This document shows, piece after piece, positions 1 to 13,827 of a stretch of 64,000 bases of DNA. Below the pieces are notes generated by a model that did not search any database, was not told the origin of the DNA, and was given only the letters and a program-made list of their open reading frames with translations. Each line of letters begins with the position of its first letter. Position 1 is the first letter of the stretch. The position numbers and the translations under genes are program-made. The DNA comes from Silene conica (taxonomy: Eukaryota > Streptophyta > Magnoliopsida > Caryophyllales > Caryophyllaceae), in NCBI GenBank assembly GCA_029255685.2, contig CM055317.2, positions 13,967,501-14,031,500 of the forward strand, in the 5' to 3' direction.

Positions 1-205
1 AGGAATCGAAAAACAAGATCGAAAGCTCACAAAGGAAACTGTTTTAAAAAAAAAAACAGAAAACTCACACAGGGGCGGTCGACCGACCGCTAAAACTGGT
101 CGACCGACCGACGTAGCGGCAGAAACGAGATTTTCAAAATCTTTTAAATAAACTTATGAAAAACACAAAAGTAAAATTTTCATGGCCTATGGCTCTGATA
201 CCACT

Positions 206-1281
206 TGTGGGGAATAAAACATGTATTCGCCCTAAACTTGCAGGATTATAATGAAAAATACAGTTGTGTTTATAGTCATAAGATTAAAAGGATAAGAAAA
301 GAAGTACAACCTTTAGTCCTTGTGCGAAAGGCCTAAGAACAGGAATTAACACAAATTCCCTCCTATAACTTGCACCCAAGACTTAGAATGAGACGAAGCC
401 GCGTGTGCTAGAAATCCTCTCCAACTGCATGCCTTGCAATATTGGGAGAGCTATTTAGGTTTTAGATGTGAGATCTGAGGTTTTGGGAGAAGAATGCTCT
501 CAAAACCCTAATTTATCTTGAGATAATTTAAACAGTGCAACAAGAGTGTTTTACATAAGGAGAAGTCTCCTCCTTATATACTACACTTGGCCGAAATATT
601 TGAATAGGGTAAGGGTGGGCTTTCCACTCTTACCTTATTCTAATTCATGATTCGACCCATTTAGCTATAAGTTATTCGCGCGATTTTAATTATAAATCGT
701 AACATGTTATCAGATATCAATACAGTCGATATATTAATAATGGTCTGACAAAATACGATATTGTATAATTACCCAAATTAATATAACTGTTTATATTAAT
801 TTGCGAATACAATATTTAATTAAATATATAACCGTTTATATTTAATTTACGAATTAAACACGTAATCTGTATTAGCTAAAATTATTTAATCCGTATTAAA
901 TAATAATCTCAACATCTTATTGACTAATTTAATAGTCAATACCTCTGACTAACTGTTTAGTCTTATCCGGCAAAATGTGACTGTATTTTCATACCTTCAC
1001 ATCTCTCAAACGTGTCCTATAGGTGTGACGTATAGGGACCAGTTGATCACCGCCATCTGTATGACAATAACGTCAAACTTATCTAGCAAGCCAACCGTTA
1101 TTGATAAACGTGGATCAACTGGTAATAATACAAAAGTATGCCCTTGTGATCCTTAAAGAGATTTAAAAAATCATTGTACTTAATTGTCAAGGACACCAGC
1201 CCCAACAATCTCCCACTTGTCCGTACAAGGGTATGTGCAATGACGTTATCACACTACATGTGGAGGACACAAGCTCCAACA
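206..1281 (-). repeat. Copia LTR 1 (shared)
   Basis: About 1076 bp. Read on the plus strand it starts TGTGGGG beside the primer-binding site and ends CTCCAACA beside a purine-rich tract, so on the element strand it runs TGTTGGAG to CCCCACA. It looks identical to LTR 2. It acts as 3' LTR of the unit to its right and 5' LTR of the unit running off the window. Confidence 0.88.
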
Positions 1282-2069
1282 AACTCCCACTTGTCCGTAC
1301 AAGTGTAGGTGCGATAACCGAATCTCATATCCTTTTAAAATTTCTCCCACTCAATGTAAGACAATTTGCAAATCCGCATTCGCAAAGGTCGTATCTCACA
1401 AGCGATCTGTATCAAGAGTGGTTTCCCCGACTAGAGAGTAACTTAACTGATAAAACGAATCTGTATTCGAGCATGGCCATGCATTTCAGTTACTACTCCT
1501 CGAGTGGCCCTGAGAAATGATAAAATCCTGATAAGGGTTTGGATATTTCCCTCAACTCGAATCCTGCCGATATCGCCCAGCATGAAATAACCCAGAAAAA
1601 ATCCTCTTGGCCCCTGTTACGGTGACCGTGGGACAGAAACCAAAGTTATCCAAAATCTGTCTTAATCTCAAGAGACAGTTGAAGGTCAAAAGACTCGACT
1701 CTAAGGAACACTATGGAGGTCCTATCCACGACCAGGCACCCAATGTTATAAAACATTTAGGACTCCATAACGTTGTCACGGGGTGTCCTACGAGATATCC
1801 GTATAACTCGCCTTTGTGATTGGTCAGTCAACCGCGTGACTTATGGTTCGTTGAACCCACCATCAACCAACGTCACAAAATGATTACCTGAGTTATCAGC
1901 TCAAGTGGGTAATCAAGGACCAAAACGATGTAATGTTAATCAGTTCACTTTGTGGTGTTCAAAATTGGCGTACAATTCCACATGAAAAACAAAACATTTT
2001 ATATCATAACAATAAGGTTGAATAGAGTACACGAGAAAATGAATTATTACATGAATTCATAAAAGAGTA

Positions 2070-4757
2070 CTACAACTTAGGAACACATCCAATTCCCATG
2101 GAATGAATGTGCCCTTCATGCTTATCACGTGGTAATACTTTTGTGAGAGGATCAGCTATGTTGTCATCCGTAGCGATCTTATCAATTAAAATCTCCTTTT
2201 GCTCCACGTAATCTCTGATTAGATGAGCTTTCCGTTGTACATGCCTAGCCTTGTTGCTAGACTTATGCTCCTTAGCTTGGAAGATGGCACCGCTATTGTC
2301 ACAATAAACGGTGATTGGGTCATTCGAACTAGGCACTACCGAGAGTCCTTGTAAGAATTGACGCATCCATATTGCTTCCTTAGCTGCTTCCGAGGCGGCA
2401 TAGTACTCGGACTCAGTCGTAGAATCTGCTGTAACACTCTGTTTAGAACTTTTCCAGCTGACAGCAGCGCCATTAAGAGTAAAAACGAATCCAGACTGAG
2501 ATTTCGAGTCATCTCGATCCGTTTGGAAGCTAGCATCTGCGTAACCCGTGGCGCAGAGCGTCGAGTCGCCTCCGTAAGTCAATCCCCAATCTTTAGTCCT
2601 CCGTAGGTACTTAAGAATGTTTTTCACGGCCATCCAGTGTTGTTCACTTGGATGAGCTTGGAATCGACTTGTCATACTCAATGCATATGCAACGTCAGGA
2701 CGTGTGCATATCATGGCATACATGATCGATCCTATTGCCGAAGCATAAGGAATCCGACTCATGCGCTCTTTCTCTTCCAGTGACTTAGCTTCTTGAGTCT
2801 TGCTCAAGTGAAGCCCAGGAGTCATAGGGAGGAACCCCTTCTTGGAGTTCGTCATGCTGAATCTCTCCAGAATCTTATCTATATAAGACTCCTGACTGAG
2901 AGACAACATCCGTCGTGATCTATCCCTGTAGATACGGATGCCCAAAATTCTTTGTGCCTCTCCCAGATCTTTCATCTGGAAATGGTTTTTCAACCATGCT
3001 TTAACCGAAGATAAGAGAGGTATGTCATTCCCAATCAAGAGTATGTCATCGACATACAGTACTAGGAATACAATCTTGCTCCCACTCGACTTGATATAGA
3101 GACATGGTTCCTCGACTGATCGAATGAACCCATTCTCTTTTATCACTTGGTCGAAGCGATGATTCCAACTCCGCGATGCTTGCTTAAGTCCATAGATGGA
3201 ACGCTTAAGCTTGCAAACTTTCTTAGGATGTGCTGGATCGATAAAACCCTCGGGTTGTACCATGTACAACTCTTCCTCCAAATAACCGTTTAAGAAGGCG
3301 GTTTTAACGTCCATTTGCCATATTTCATAATCATGAAATGCGGCGATCGCTAAGATAATCCGAATGGAACGTAGCATGACTACGGGTGCAAAGATCTCAT
3401 CATAGTGCAAGCCTGGCACTTGAGTGAAACCTTTAGCAACTAGTCTAGCCTTGTGGATATCTTGTTGTCCTTCCACGGCATGCTTTATCTTGTAAAGCCA
3501 TTTGCATTGAAGGGGACGTACCTTTGCAGGTAGGTCCACAAGATCCTACACGTTGTTCTCATACATGGAGTCCATCTCGGATTGCATGGCTTCTAGCCAT
3601 AGCTTTGAGTCAGAACTAGTCATGGCACCTTTATAGGTTGTGGGTTCATTACCCTCTAGGAGTAAGACGTCATCTGTATCATGTTCCTCGACCATACCAA
3701 TGTATCTGTCCGGAGGAATAGAGACTCTTCCCGACCTCCTAGGTTCCTCAGGAATATCTACCGCAGCCTCGGTTGAAGGAACTGTTTCCTCCAATGGTTG
3801 CTCGGCAGTTGGTTCTTGAACCTCCGATAACTCGAAGGTTCTATTACTCGACTTGTTCTCGAGAAATTCTTTCTCTAAGAACGTCGCACTAGCCGCAACA
3901 AAAACACGTTGTTCGGTTGGCGAGTAGAAGTAATGACCAAAAGTTCCCTTTGGATAACCTATAAAGTATGTCTTGACCGATCGCGGGCCGAGCTTATCCT
4001 CGTGTCTCCACTTGACATAAGCCTCGCAGCCCCAAACCCGTATAAAGGACAAGTTAGGGACCGTTCCCTTCCATAATTCGTATGGAGTCTTGTCAACAGC
4101 TTTAGACGGACTTCGGTTAAGTAATAGAGCGGCCGACAAAAGAGCATAGCCCCACAATGAATCAGGCACGACGGTGTGACTCATCATGGATCGAACCTTA
4201 TCAAGTAAAGTCCGATTTCTCCGTTCGGACACACCATTTAATTGTGGTGTTCCAGGTGGAGTTAACTGTAGCACGATGCCACAGTCTTTAAGGTGTTGAT
4301 CAAACTCGTGTGAAAGATACTCACCACCACGATCAGAACGTAGTGCTTTAATCTTTCTACCCAGCTGGTTCTGTACCCGATTCTGGTATTCTTTGAACTT
4401 GTCAAAGGATTCACTTTTGTGCTTCATTAAGTAGACATAGCCATATCTACTCAAATCATCCGTGAAAGTGATGAAATACCTATAGCCTTCTCGTGCGTTG
4501 ATCGACATAGGGCCACATACGTCCGTATGTATGAGTCCTAATAGGTCGGCAGCGCGCATTCCAACACCTTTGAAGGAAATACGAGTCATCTTGCCGATGA
4601 GACATGATTCACACGTGCCATATGATTCGAAATCAAAGGGCGAGATAGCTCCGTTCTGTATGAGCTGTTTTACGCGTTTCTCATTTATGTGTCCCATACG
4701 ACAATGCCATAAGTAAGTTTGATCTTTGTCACCTACCTTTAACCTTTTATTATTCAC
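2070..4757 (-). pseudogene. pol part of copia unit A: integrase, RT, RNase H (fossil)
   Basis: The integrase part has an HHCC zinc-binding module (HCRMGH, later CESC) followed by the DDE core (HTDVCGP, then SDRGGEY). The reverse transcriptase shows WQMDVKTAFLNG and the YVDD catalytic box, and the RNase H shows GYADAS and TESEYYA. Integrase ahead of RT places it in Ty1/copia. I do not commit to a lineage. The unit as a whole carries about two breaks and is treated as a fossil. Confidence 0.9.
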
Positions 4758-4781
4758 ATGTAATATCTCGGTGGTTTGATC

Positions 4782-6101
4782 TTAAACATAAATTTCATTC
4801 ATGGAAACTGTCTTGCCATAAATCATATTGTGTAAGGAGAAAATACAGCTATTATTCTCTATTACAAATGAAAAGCCGAGTTTGTCAAGCGCAGAAACTG
4901 AAATAATGTTTTTGGACAAACTAGGAACATAATAACAGTTATATAAAAATAACTCGAATCCACTTGGAAGCTGGATCACGTATGTTCCCTTCGAGACTGC
5001 AGCAACACGTGCTCCATTCCCGACACGCAGGTCCACCTCACCCTTGATTAGGGGTTCTTGGTTTCGGAGGCCCTGCACATGATTACATAGATGAGAACCA
5101 CAACCAGTATCAAGTACCCAAGTTCCGCAACTTGCATGGTTAATCTCAATCATGTGAATAAAAGAAGAAGAAGATATACCAACAGGAGTAACGCGGCCTG
5201 CTTTAATGTCCTCCCGATACACGGGGCAGGAGCGCCTCCAATGCCCAGTCTTGTGGCAATGGTGACATTCCATGCTAGTATCCTTGCTCTTTGTCTTGCC
5301 CTGTGAGTTGCTTGACTCACCTGGCCCACTCTTAGTAAATCCTGGTTTCTTGAACCTGGGCTTACCTACTGCTAGGTCGCCCTGAGCTTTAGCCTTACCC
5401 TTACCCTTACCCTTACTGGAGATCATGAGAACATCCTGCTTCATGCTCCCACTTAATTTCAGATCCTTCTCAGTCTGTACGAGAAGGGAGTGGAGCTCAT
5501 GAGGAGTCTTCTTCATGTCATTCATGTAATAGTTGGCCCTAAAGAGGGCGAACCCATCATGAAGTGAATGAAGCATTCGATCAACGATTATGTTCTCACT
5601 GATCTTGCAGTTTAGGGCCTCCAGTTTCTCGATATTCTCAATCATGTGAAGAATATGTGGGCTAACAGCTTGGCCCTTCTGGAGTTTCGCCTCAAAGAAG
5701 CGACAGGTATGCTCATAAGAAACGATTCTCGGAGCTTTGGAGAATTCGTTAGAGAGCGTGGCGAAAATCTTGTTTGCACCATGGGTTATGAAGCGTCTTT
5801 GCAAATTTGATTCCATTGCATAGATGAGTACGTTCTTTATCGCACCCGCTTCCATGACGAAGTCGCTATGAGCGCGAACCTCGTTAGCTCTAGCTCCAGT
5901 TCCTGGGTGTGGCGGAATGGGCTCAGTTAAGTACTTGAGCTTTCCGTCAGCAATGGCAGCATTCCGTAGTGCTGCCTCCCAGTCAGAGAAGTTTGACCCA
6001 TCATTCCTCAGTCTAGTTGACTGATTCATGGAGTCCATGAAGGCCTTTAGCCAGGATTCACGTGCTAGCTTGGCACTTGGCATTGGGTATTCACCAGCCA
6101 T
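4782..6101 (-). pseudogene. gag-protease part of copia unit A (fossil)
   Basis: This is the capsid-like gag part of a Ty1/copia element. The deduced product has a helical gag domain, a lysine/glycine-rich stretch, a CX2CX4HX4C zinc knuckle (CHHCHKTGHWRRSC) that binds RNA in this family, and a copia-type aspartic protease start (WVLDTGCGSHLC). It is preceded by a leader of about 1.8 kb that carries paired GGTCGACCGACC palindromes. It is a part of the element and not a host gene. Confidence 0.9.
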
Positions 6102-7444
6102 TTTAGTTATACAGGAGTTTTAATGAACGTGTTCTACACTGAAAAAGAAGATAAAACAAAACCTATATAAGCAACTTATTGTTGTGATTTAAGTCTATAT
6201 TAAATTAAATTTAAACTCGTAGACTTATGCATTTATATAATTGATCTCCCTCAAGAATTATATAAACGATCCCAAGACTCAATTTCCGTATATTGATAAG
6301 CCCACAGTTTGGCTAATTCCAATCGTTGGAACTCTTGGTCGATAGATTTCCGTATATCCTATCTATTAGTCCATCTCAGTCACTAGATATTATCGAGTGA
6401 CCATGATGTTGAGATAAAATAAATCATCTGTTCCCACTTACCCGACGTAGAATGGGTCATATTATGTCTACCGACGAAGAAGGGATTCATGGGAGGCTGA
6501 TTTATAAAGACTAGTCTCAATTTTTGGTTATACGAGGAAGACCCCATCAACTTTTATTTATCCATATTTAAGTGAACTAAAAACTAGCATTTTCGTGAAT
6601 GAATTTAAATAAAGTGATGGCTTTGCAATTGACATGTGACATCTGTATTGTCACAGAAAACTAACGCGCAACCTCTACATGAGTCAGTTTTCAGGCATGA
6701 TATAGGTGGTTTGGTTTTTAGGCGGAATATGATGCAAGCTATTATCGATGAAAGCATAAAGATAAATGTAATAAACGTAAATAAAAGTCCTAGTGTGGCC
6801 TATCCTACCAAAATAAACATAAAACAACTTGGAATCCACCGTTGGACCCTAGAAGCTTGTCTTGATGTTCCATCTTGGTCCTTGCAGCGGGAGAGAGCAT
6901 CCGGTCTCCGTCTTGTCTTTGGTCTTCACAAAATTACTAATTTAAATTACAAAAGTAGTCCTAGATACATTCTAATTTAAATACAAAAGTAATTACATGG
7001 CAAAAACCCAAAACGGAGATTCAAGATCTCAAAATTACAAGCAAGATCGTGTCCCATCATTACGGTGACACAATCTTCTAAGGCCACACTAAGTTACAAC
7101 CGTTTGCAAAAATTAAATACGTTATTGAAAACATTCAAGGCATTCACAAGACGATAAAAAATGCATCAACTAAATAAAATTTATACATGACATAATACGG
7201 TTATTATGATTAATAAATTTTTACCAAACCACCTTACGGGATTAAAATTATGTGATTATACCGTTTTAATCACCCAATTTTAATAAATTTATAATCCTAT
7301 TATCTTAAACCGTTTTAAAATAATATGTATCAAACGAGGGTGAACCGTTTCACAAAATAATATACTATTTCCGTATACAGTATATTATTTTAAGCCATGT
7401 GAAAGTAAAACATGTTATTTTCGAAAATAAAAAAAATACGAGTC

Positions 7445-7840
7445 TGTTACAGGGGGGAGGTCGACCGACCTAAACTTGTGGTCGACCGACCTCCAGCCGA
7501 AAAACGAAAATTTCTGCAACAGTAAAATCGGTCGACCGACCTATTAATTAGGTCGACCGACCAACAAGCAGTAAAAACGAATTTCAGAAAACGCAAAACG
7601 CTGCACCTTTTGAAATTAAAACAAGTTTTTACCTTTTAAATTTTGATTAAAACAAGTAAATCAAAATTAACATCAACAAGGGTTCACATATTGTCAAGAA
7701 TATCGATTAATTAACAATATGTAAACAGGAATCGAAAAACAAGATCGAAAGCTCACAAAGGAAACTGTTTTAAAAAAAAAAACAGAAAACTCACACAGGG
7801 GCGGTCGACCGACCGCTAAAACTGGTCGACCGACCGACGT
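7445..7840. repeat. Paired GGTCGACCGACC palindromes in the copia leader
   Basis: Six copies of the 12-mer GGTCGACCGACC lie in three pairs (about 7456-7492, 7532-7563, 7801-7837), with members separated by about 10-13 nt. The core GGTCGACC is self-complementary. The same cluster recurs in unit B (about 15182-15290 and 15527-15563), and the third pair also lies near the left edge (about 75-111). It lies between primer-binding site and gag, where RNA dimerisation and packaging signals of retroelements usually sit. Confidence 0.8.
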
Positions 7841-7931
7841 AGCGGCAGAAACGAGATTTTCAAAATCTTTTAAATAAACTTATGAAAAACACAAAAGTAA
7901 AATTTTCATGGCCTATGGCTCTGATACCACT

Positions 7932-9007
7932 TGTGGGGAATAAAACATGTATTCGCCCTAAACTTGCAGGATTATAATGAAAAATACAGTTGTGTTTATA
8001 GTCATAAGATTAAAAGGATAAGAAAAGAAGTACAACCTTTAGTCCTTGTGCGAAAGGCCTAAGAACAGGAATTAACACAAATTCCCTCCTATAACTTGCA
8101 CCCAAGACTTAGAATGAGACGAAGCCGCGTGTGCTAGAAATCCTCTCCAACTGCATGCCTTGCAATATTGGGAGAGCTATTTAGGTTTTAGATGTGAGAT
8201 CTGAGGTTTTGGGAGAAGAATGCTCTCAAAACCCTAATTTATCTTGAGATAATTTAAACAGTGCAACAAGAGTGTTTTACATAAGGAGAAGTCTCCTCCT
8301 TATATACTACACTTGGCCGAAATATTTGAATAGGGTAAGGGTGGGCTTTCCACTCTTACCTTATTCTAATTCATGATTCGACCCATTTAGCTATAAGTTA
8401 TTCGCGCGATTTTAATTATAAATCGTAACATGTTATCAGATATCAATACAGTCGATATATTAATAATGGTCTGACAAAATACGATATTGTATAATTACCC
8501 AAATTAATATAACTGTTTATATTAATTTGCGAATACAATATTTAATTAAATATATAACCGTTTATATTTAATTTACGAATTAAACACGTAATCTGTATTA
8601 GCTAAAATTATTTAATCCGTATTAAATAATAATCTCAACATCTTATTGACTAATTTAATAGTCAATACCTCTGACTAACTGTTTAGTCTTATCCGGCAAA
8701 ATGTGACTGTATTTTCATACCTTCACATCTCTCAAACGTGTCCTATAGGTGTGACGTATAGGGACCAGTTGATCACCGCCATCTGTATGACAATAACGTC
8801 AAACTTATCTAGCAAGCCAACCGTTATTGATAAACGTGGATCAACTGGTAATAATACAAAAGTATGCCCTTGTGATCCTTAAAGAGATTTAAAAAATCAT
8901 TGTACTTAATTGTCAAGGACACCAGCCCCAACAATCTCCCACTTGTCCGTACAAGGGTATGTGCAATGACGTTATCACACTACATGTGGAGGACACAAGC
9001 TCCAACA
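7932..9007 (-). repeat. Copia LTR 2 (shared between two units)
   Basis: This is the same 1076-bp sequence as LTR 1, exactly 7726 bp downstream. It serves as 5' LTR of the unit at its left and 3' LTR of the unit at its right. The lack of any flanking DNA between units supports recombination between LTRs or a concatemer, not independent insertions. Confidence 0.88.
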
Positions 9008-9795
9008 AACTCCCACTTGTCCGTACAAGTGTAGGTGCGATAACCGAATCTCATATCCTTTTAAAATTTCTCCCACTCAATGTAAGACAATTTGCAAATC
9101 CGCATTCGCAAAGGTCGTATCTCACAAGCGATCTGTATCAAGAGTGGTTTCCCCGACTAGAGAGTAACTTAACTGATAAAACGAATCTGTATTCGAGCAT
9201 GGCCATGCATTTCAGTTACTACTCCTCGAGTGGCCCTGAGAAATGATAAAATCCTGATAAGGGTTTGGATATTTCCCTCAACTCGAATCCTGCCGATATC
9301 GCCCAGCATGAAATAACCCAGAAAAAATCCTCTTGGCCCCTGTTACGGTGACCGTGGGACAGAAACCAAAGTTATCCAAAATCTGTCTTAATCTCAAGAG
9401 ACAGTTGAAGGTCAAAAGACTCGACTCTAAGGAACACTATGGAGGTCCTATCCACGACCAGGCACCCAATGTTATAAAACATTTAGGACTCCATAACGTT
9501 GTCACGGGGTGTCCTACGAGATATCCGTATAACTCGCCTTTGTGATTGGTCAGTCAACCGCGTGACTTATGGTTCGTTGAACCCACCATCAACCAACGTC
9601 ACAAAATGATTACCTGAGTTATCAGCTCAAGTGGGTAATCAAGGACCAAAACGATGTAATGTTAATCAGTTCACTTTGTGGTGTTCAAAATTGGCGTACA
9701 ATTCCACATGAAAAACAAAACATTTTATATCATAACAATAAGGTTGAATAGAGTACACGAGAAAATGAATTATTACATGAATTCATAAAAGAGTA

Positions 9796-12483
9796 CTACA
9801 ACTTAGGAACACATCCAATTCCCATGGAATGAATGTGCCCTTCATGCTTATCACGTGGTAATACTTTTGTGAGAGGATCAGCTATGTTGTCATCCGTAGC
9901 GATCTTATCAATTAAAATCTCCTTTTGCTCCACGTAATCTCTGATTAGATGAGCTTTCCGTTGTACATGCCTAGCCTTGTTGCTAGACTTATGCTCCTTA
10001 GCTTGGAAGATGGCACCGCTATTGTCACAATAAACGGTGATTGGGTCATTCGAACTAGGCACTACCGAGAGTCCTTGTAAGAATTGACGCATCCATATTG
10101 CTTCCTTAGCTGCTTCCGAGGCGGCATAGTACTCGGACTCAGTCGTAGAATCTGCTGTAACACTCTGTTTAGAACTTTTCCAGCTGACAGCAGCGCCATT
10201 AAGAGTAAAAACGAATCCAGACTGAGATTTCGAGTCATCTCGATCCGTTTGGAAGCTAGCATCTGCGTAACCCGTGGCGCAGAGCGTCGAGTCGCCTCCG
10301 TAAGTCAATCCCCAATCTTTAGTCCTCCGTAGGTACTTAAGAATGTTTTTCACGGCCATCCAGTGTTGTTCACTTGGATGAGCTTGGAATCGACTTGTCA
10401 TACTCAATGCATATGCAACGTCAGGACGTGTGCATATCATGGCATACATGATCGATCCTATTGCCGAAGCATAAGGAATCCGACTCATGCGCTCTTTCTC
10501 TTCCAGTGACTTAGCTTCTTGAGTCTTGCTCAAGTGAAGCCCAGGAGTCATAGGGAGGAACCCCTTCTTGGAGTTCGTCATGCTGAATCTCTCCAGAATC
10601 TTATCTATATAAGACTCCTGACTGAGAGACAACATCCGTCGTGATCTATCCCTGTAGATACGGATGCCCAAAATTCTTTGTGCCTCTCCCAGATCTTTCA
10701 TCTGGAAATGGTTTTTCAACCATGCTTTAACCGAAGATAAGAGAGGTATGTCATTCCCAATCAAGAGTATGTCATCGACATACAGTACTAGGAATACAAT
10801 CTTGCTCCCACTCGACTTGATATAGAGACATGGTTCCTCGACTGATCGAATGAACCCATTCTCTTTTATCACTTGGTCGAAGCGATGATTCCAACTCCGC
10901 GATGCTTGCTTAAGTCCATAGATGGAACGCTTAAGCTTGCAAACTTTCTTAGGATGTGCTGGATCGATAAAACCCTCGGGTTGTACCATGTACAACTCTT
11001 CCTCCAAATAACCGTTTAAGAAGGCGGTTTTAACGTCCATTTGCCATATTTCATAATCATGAAATGCGGCGATCGCTAAGATAATCCGAATGGAACGTAG
11101 CATGACTACGGGTGCAAAGATCTCATCATAGTGCAAGCCTGGCACTTGAGTGAAACCTTTAGCAACTAGTCTAGCCTTGTGGATATCTTGTTGTCCTTCC
11201 ACGGCATGCTTTATCTTGTAAAGCCATTTGCATTGAAGGGGACGTACCTTTGCAGGTAGGTCCACAAGATCCTACACGTTGTTCTCATACATGGAGTCCA
11301 TCTCGGATTGCATGGCTTCTAGCCATAGCTTTGAGTCAGAACTAGTCATGGCACCTTTATAGGTTGTGGGTTCATTACCCTCTAGGAGTAAGACGTCATC
11401 TGTATCATGTTCCTCGACCATACCAATGTATCTGTCCGGAGGAATAGAGACTCTTCCCGACCTCCTAGGTTCCTCAGGAATATCTACCGCAGCCTCGGTT
11501 GAAGGAACTGTTTCCTCCAATGGTTGCTCGGCAGTTGGTTCTTGAACCTCCGATAACTCGAAGGTTCTATTACTCGACTTGTTCTCGAGAAATTCTTTCT
11601 CTAAGAACGTCGCACTAGCCGCAACAAAAACACGTTGTTCGGTTGGCGAGTAGAAGTAATGACCAAAAGTTCCCTTTGGATAACCTATAAAGTATGTCTT
11701 GACCGATCGCGGGCCGAGCTTATCCTCGTGTCTCCACTTGACATAAGCCTCGCAGCCCCAAACCCGTATAAAGGACAAGTTAGGGACCGTTCCCTTCCAT
11801 AATTCGTATGGAGTCTTGTCAACAGCTTTAGACGGACTTCGGTTAAGTAATAGAGCGGCCGACAAAAGAGCATAGCCCCACAATGAATCAGGCACGACGG
11901 TGTGACTCATCATGGATCGAACCTTATCAAGTAAAGTCCGATTTCTCCGTTCGGACACACCATTTAATTGTGGTGTTCCAGGTGGAGTTAACTGTAGCAC
12001 GATGCCACAGTCTTTAAGGTGTTGATCAAACTCGTGTGAAAGATACTCACCACCACGATCAGAACGTAGTGCTTTAATCTTTCTACCCAGCTGGTTCTGT
12101 ACCCGATTCTGGTATTCTTTGAACTTGTCAAAGGATTCACTTTTGTGCTTCATTAAGTAGACATAGCCATATCTACTCAAATCATCCGTGAAAGTGATGA
12201 AATACCTATAGCCTTCTCGTGCGTTGATCGACATAGGGCCACATACGTCCGTATGTATGAGTCCTAATAGGTCGGCAGCGCGCATTCCAACACCTTTGAA
12301 GGAAATACGAGTCATCTTGCCGATGAGACATGATTCACACGTGCCATATGATTCGAAATCAAAGGGCGAGATAGCTCCGTTCTGTATGAGCTGTTTTACG
12401 CGTTTCTCATTTATGTGTCCCATACGACAATGCCATAAGTAAGTTTGATCTTTGTCACCTACCTTTAACCTTTTATTATTCAC
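9796..12483 (-). pseudogene. pol part of copia unit B (fossil)
   Basis: This is the second copy of the integrase, RT and RNase H part, offset by 7726 bp. Translated products match unit A over the whole length, including the YVDD box and the RNase H end. It is treated as a fossil part of the array. Confidence 0.9.
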
Positions 12484-12507
12484 ATGTAATATCTCGGTGG
12501 TTTGATC

Positions 12508-13827
12508 TTAAACATAAATTTCATTCATGGAAACTGTCTTGCCATAAATCATATTGTGTAAGGAGAAAATACAGCTATTATTCTCTATTACAAATGAAAA
12601 GCCGAGTTTGTCAAGCGCAGAAACTGAAATAATGTTTTTGGACAAACTAGGAACATAATAACAGTTATATAAAAATAACTCGAATCCACTTGGAAGCTGG
12701 ATCACGTATGTTCCCTTCGAGACTGCAGCAACACGTGCTCCATTCCCGACACGCAGGTCCACCTCACCCTTGATTAGGGGTTCTTGGTTTCGGAGGCCCT
12801 GCACATGATTACATAGATGAGAACCACAACCAGTATCAAGTACCCAAGTTCCGCAACTTGCATGGTTAATCTCAATCATGTGAATAAAAGAAGAAGAAGA
12901 TATACCAACAGGAGTAACGCGGCCTGCTTTAATGTCCTCCCGATACACGGGGCAGGAGCGCCTCCAATGCCCAGTCTTGTGGCAATGGTGACATTCCATG
13001 CTAGTATCCTTGCTCTTTGTCTTGCCCTGTGAGTTGCTTGACTCACCTGGCCCACTCTTAGTAAATCCTGGTTTCTTGAACCTGGGCTTACCTACTGCTA
13101 GGTCGCCCTGAGCTTTAGCCTTACCCTTACCCTTACCCTTACTGGAGATCATGAGAACATCCTGCTTCATGCTCCCACTTAATTTCAGATCCTTCTCAGT
13201 CTGTACGAGAAGGGAGTGGAGCTCATGAGGAGTCTTCTTCATGTCATTCATGTAATAGTTGGCCCTAAAGAGGGCGAACCCATCATGAAGTGAATGAAGC
13301 ATTCGATCAACGATTATGTTCTCACTGATCTTGCAGTTTAGGGCCTCCAGTTTCTCGATATTCTCAATCATGTGAAGAATATGTGGGCTAACAGCTTGGC
13401 CCTTCTGGAGTTTCGCCTCAAAGAAGCGACAGGTATGCTCATAAGAAACGATTCTCGGAGCTTTGGAGAATTCGTTAGAGAGCGTGGTGAAAATCTTGTT
13501 TGCACCATGGGTTATGAAGCGTCTTTGCAAATTTGATTCCATTGCATAGATGAGTACGTTCTTTATCGCACCCGCTTCCATGACGAAGTCGCTATGAGCG
13601 CGAACCTCGTTAGCTCTAGCTCCAGTTCCTGGGTGTGGCGGAATGGGCTCAGTTAAGTACTTGAGCTTTCCGTCAGCAATGGCAGCATTCCGTAGTGCTG
13701 CCTCCCAGTCAGAGAAGTTTGACCCATCATTCCTCAGTCTAGTTGACTGATTCATGGAGTCCATGAAGGCCTTTAGCCAGGATTCACGTGCTAGCTTGGC
13801 ACTTGGCATTGGGTATTCACCAGCCAT
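12508..13827 (-). pseudogene. gag-protease part of copia unit B (fossil)
   Basis: This is the second copy of the gag-protease part, offset by exactly 7726 bp from unit A and almost identical at protein level. It has the same zinc knuckle and DTG protease motif. Sharing the same overall state as unit A suggests the units were multiplied together and did not decay independently. Confidence 0.9.

Noticed and set aside
184-203. Possible tRNA-Met gene fragment
   Set aside because: It is the retroelement primer-binding site, only about 20 bp, next to the LTR edge and repeated with it.
1233-1819. Plus-strand open frames of 95 and 70 codons in the copia 3' region
   Set aside because: They straddle the LTR edge on the strand opposite to the element, recur with the array period (8959-9545) and show no protein-like motif.
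6636-6980. Plus-strand 114-codon frame in the copia leader
   Set aside because: It lies antisense in the untranslated leader, recurs at 14362-14706 and has no recognisable domain.
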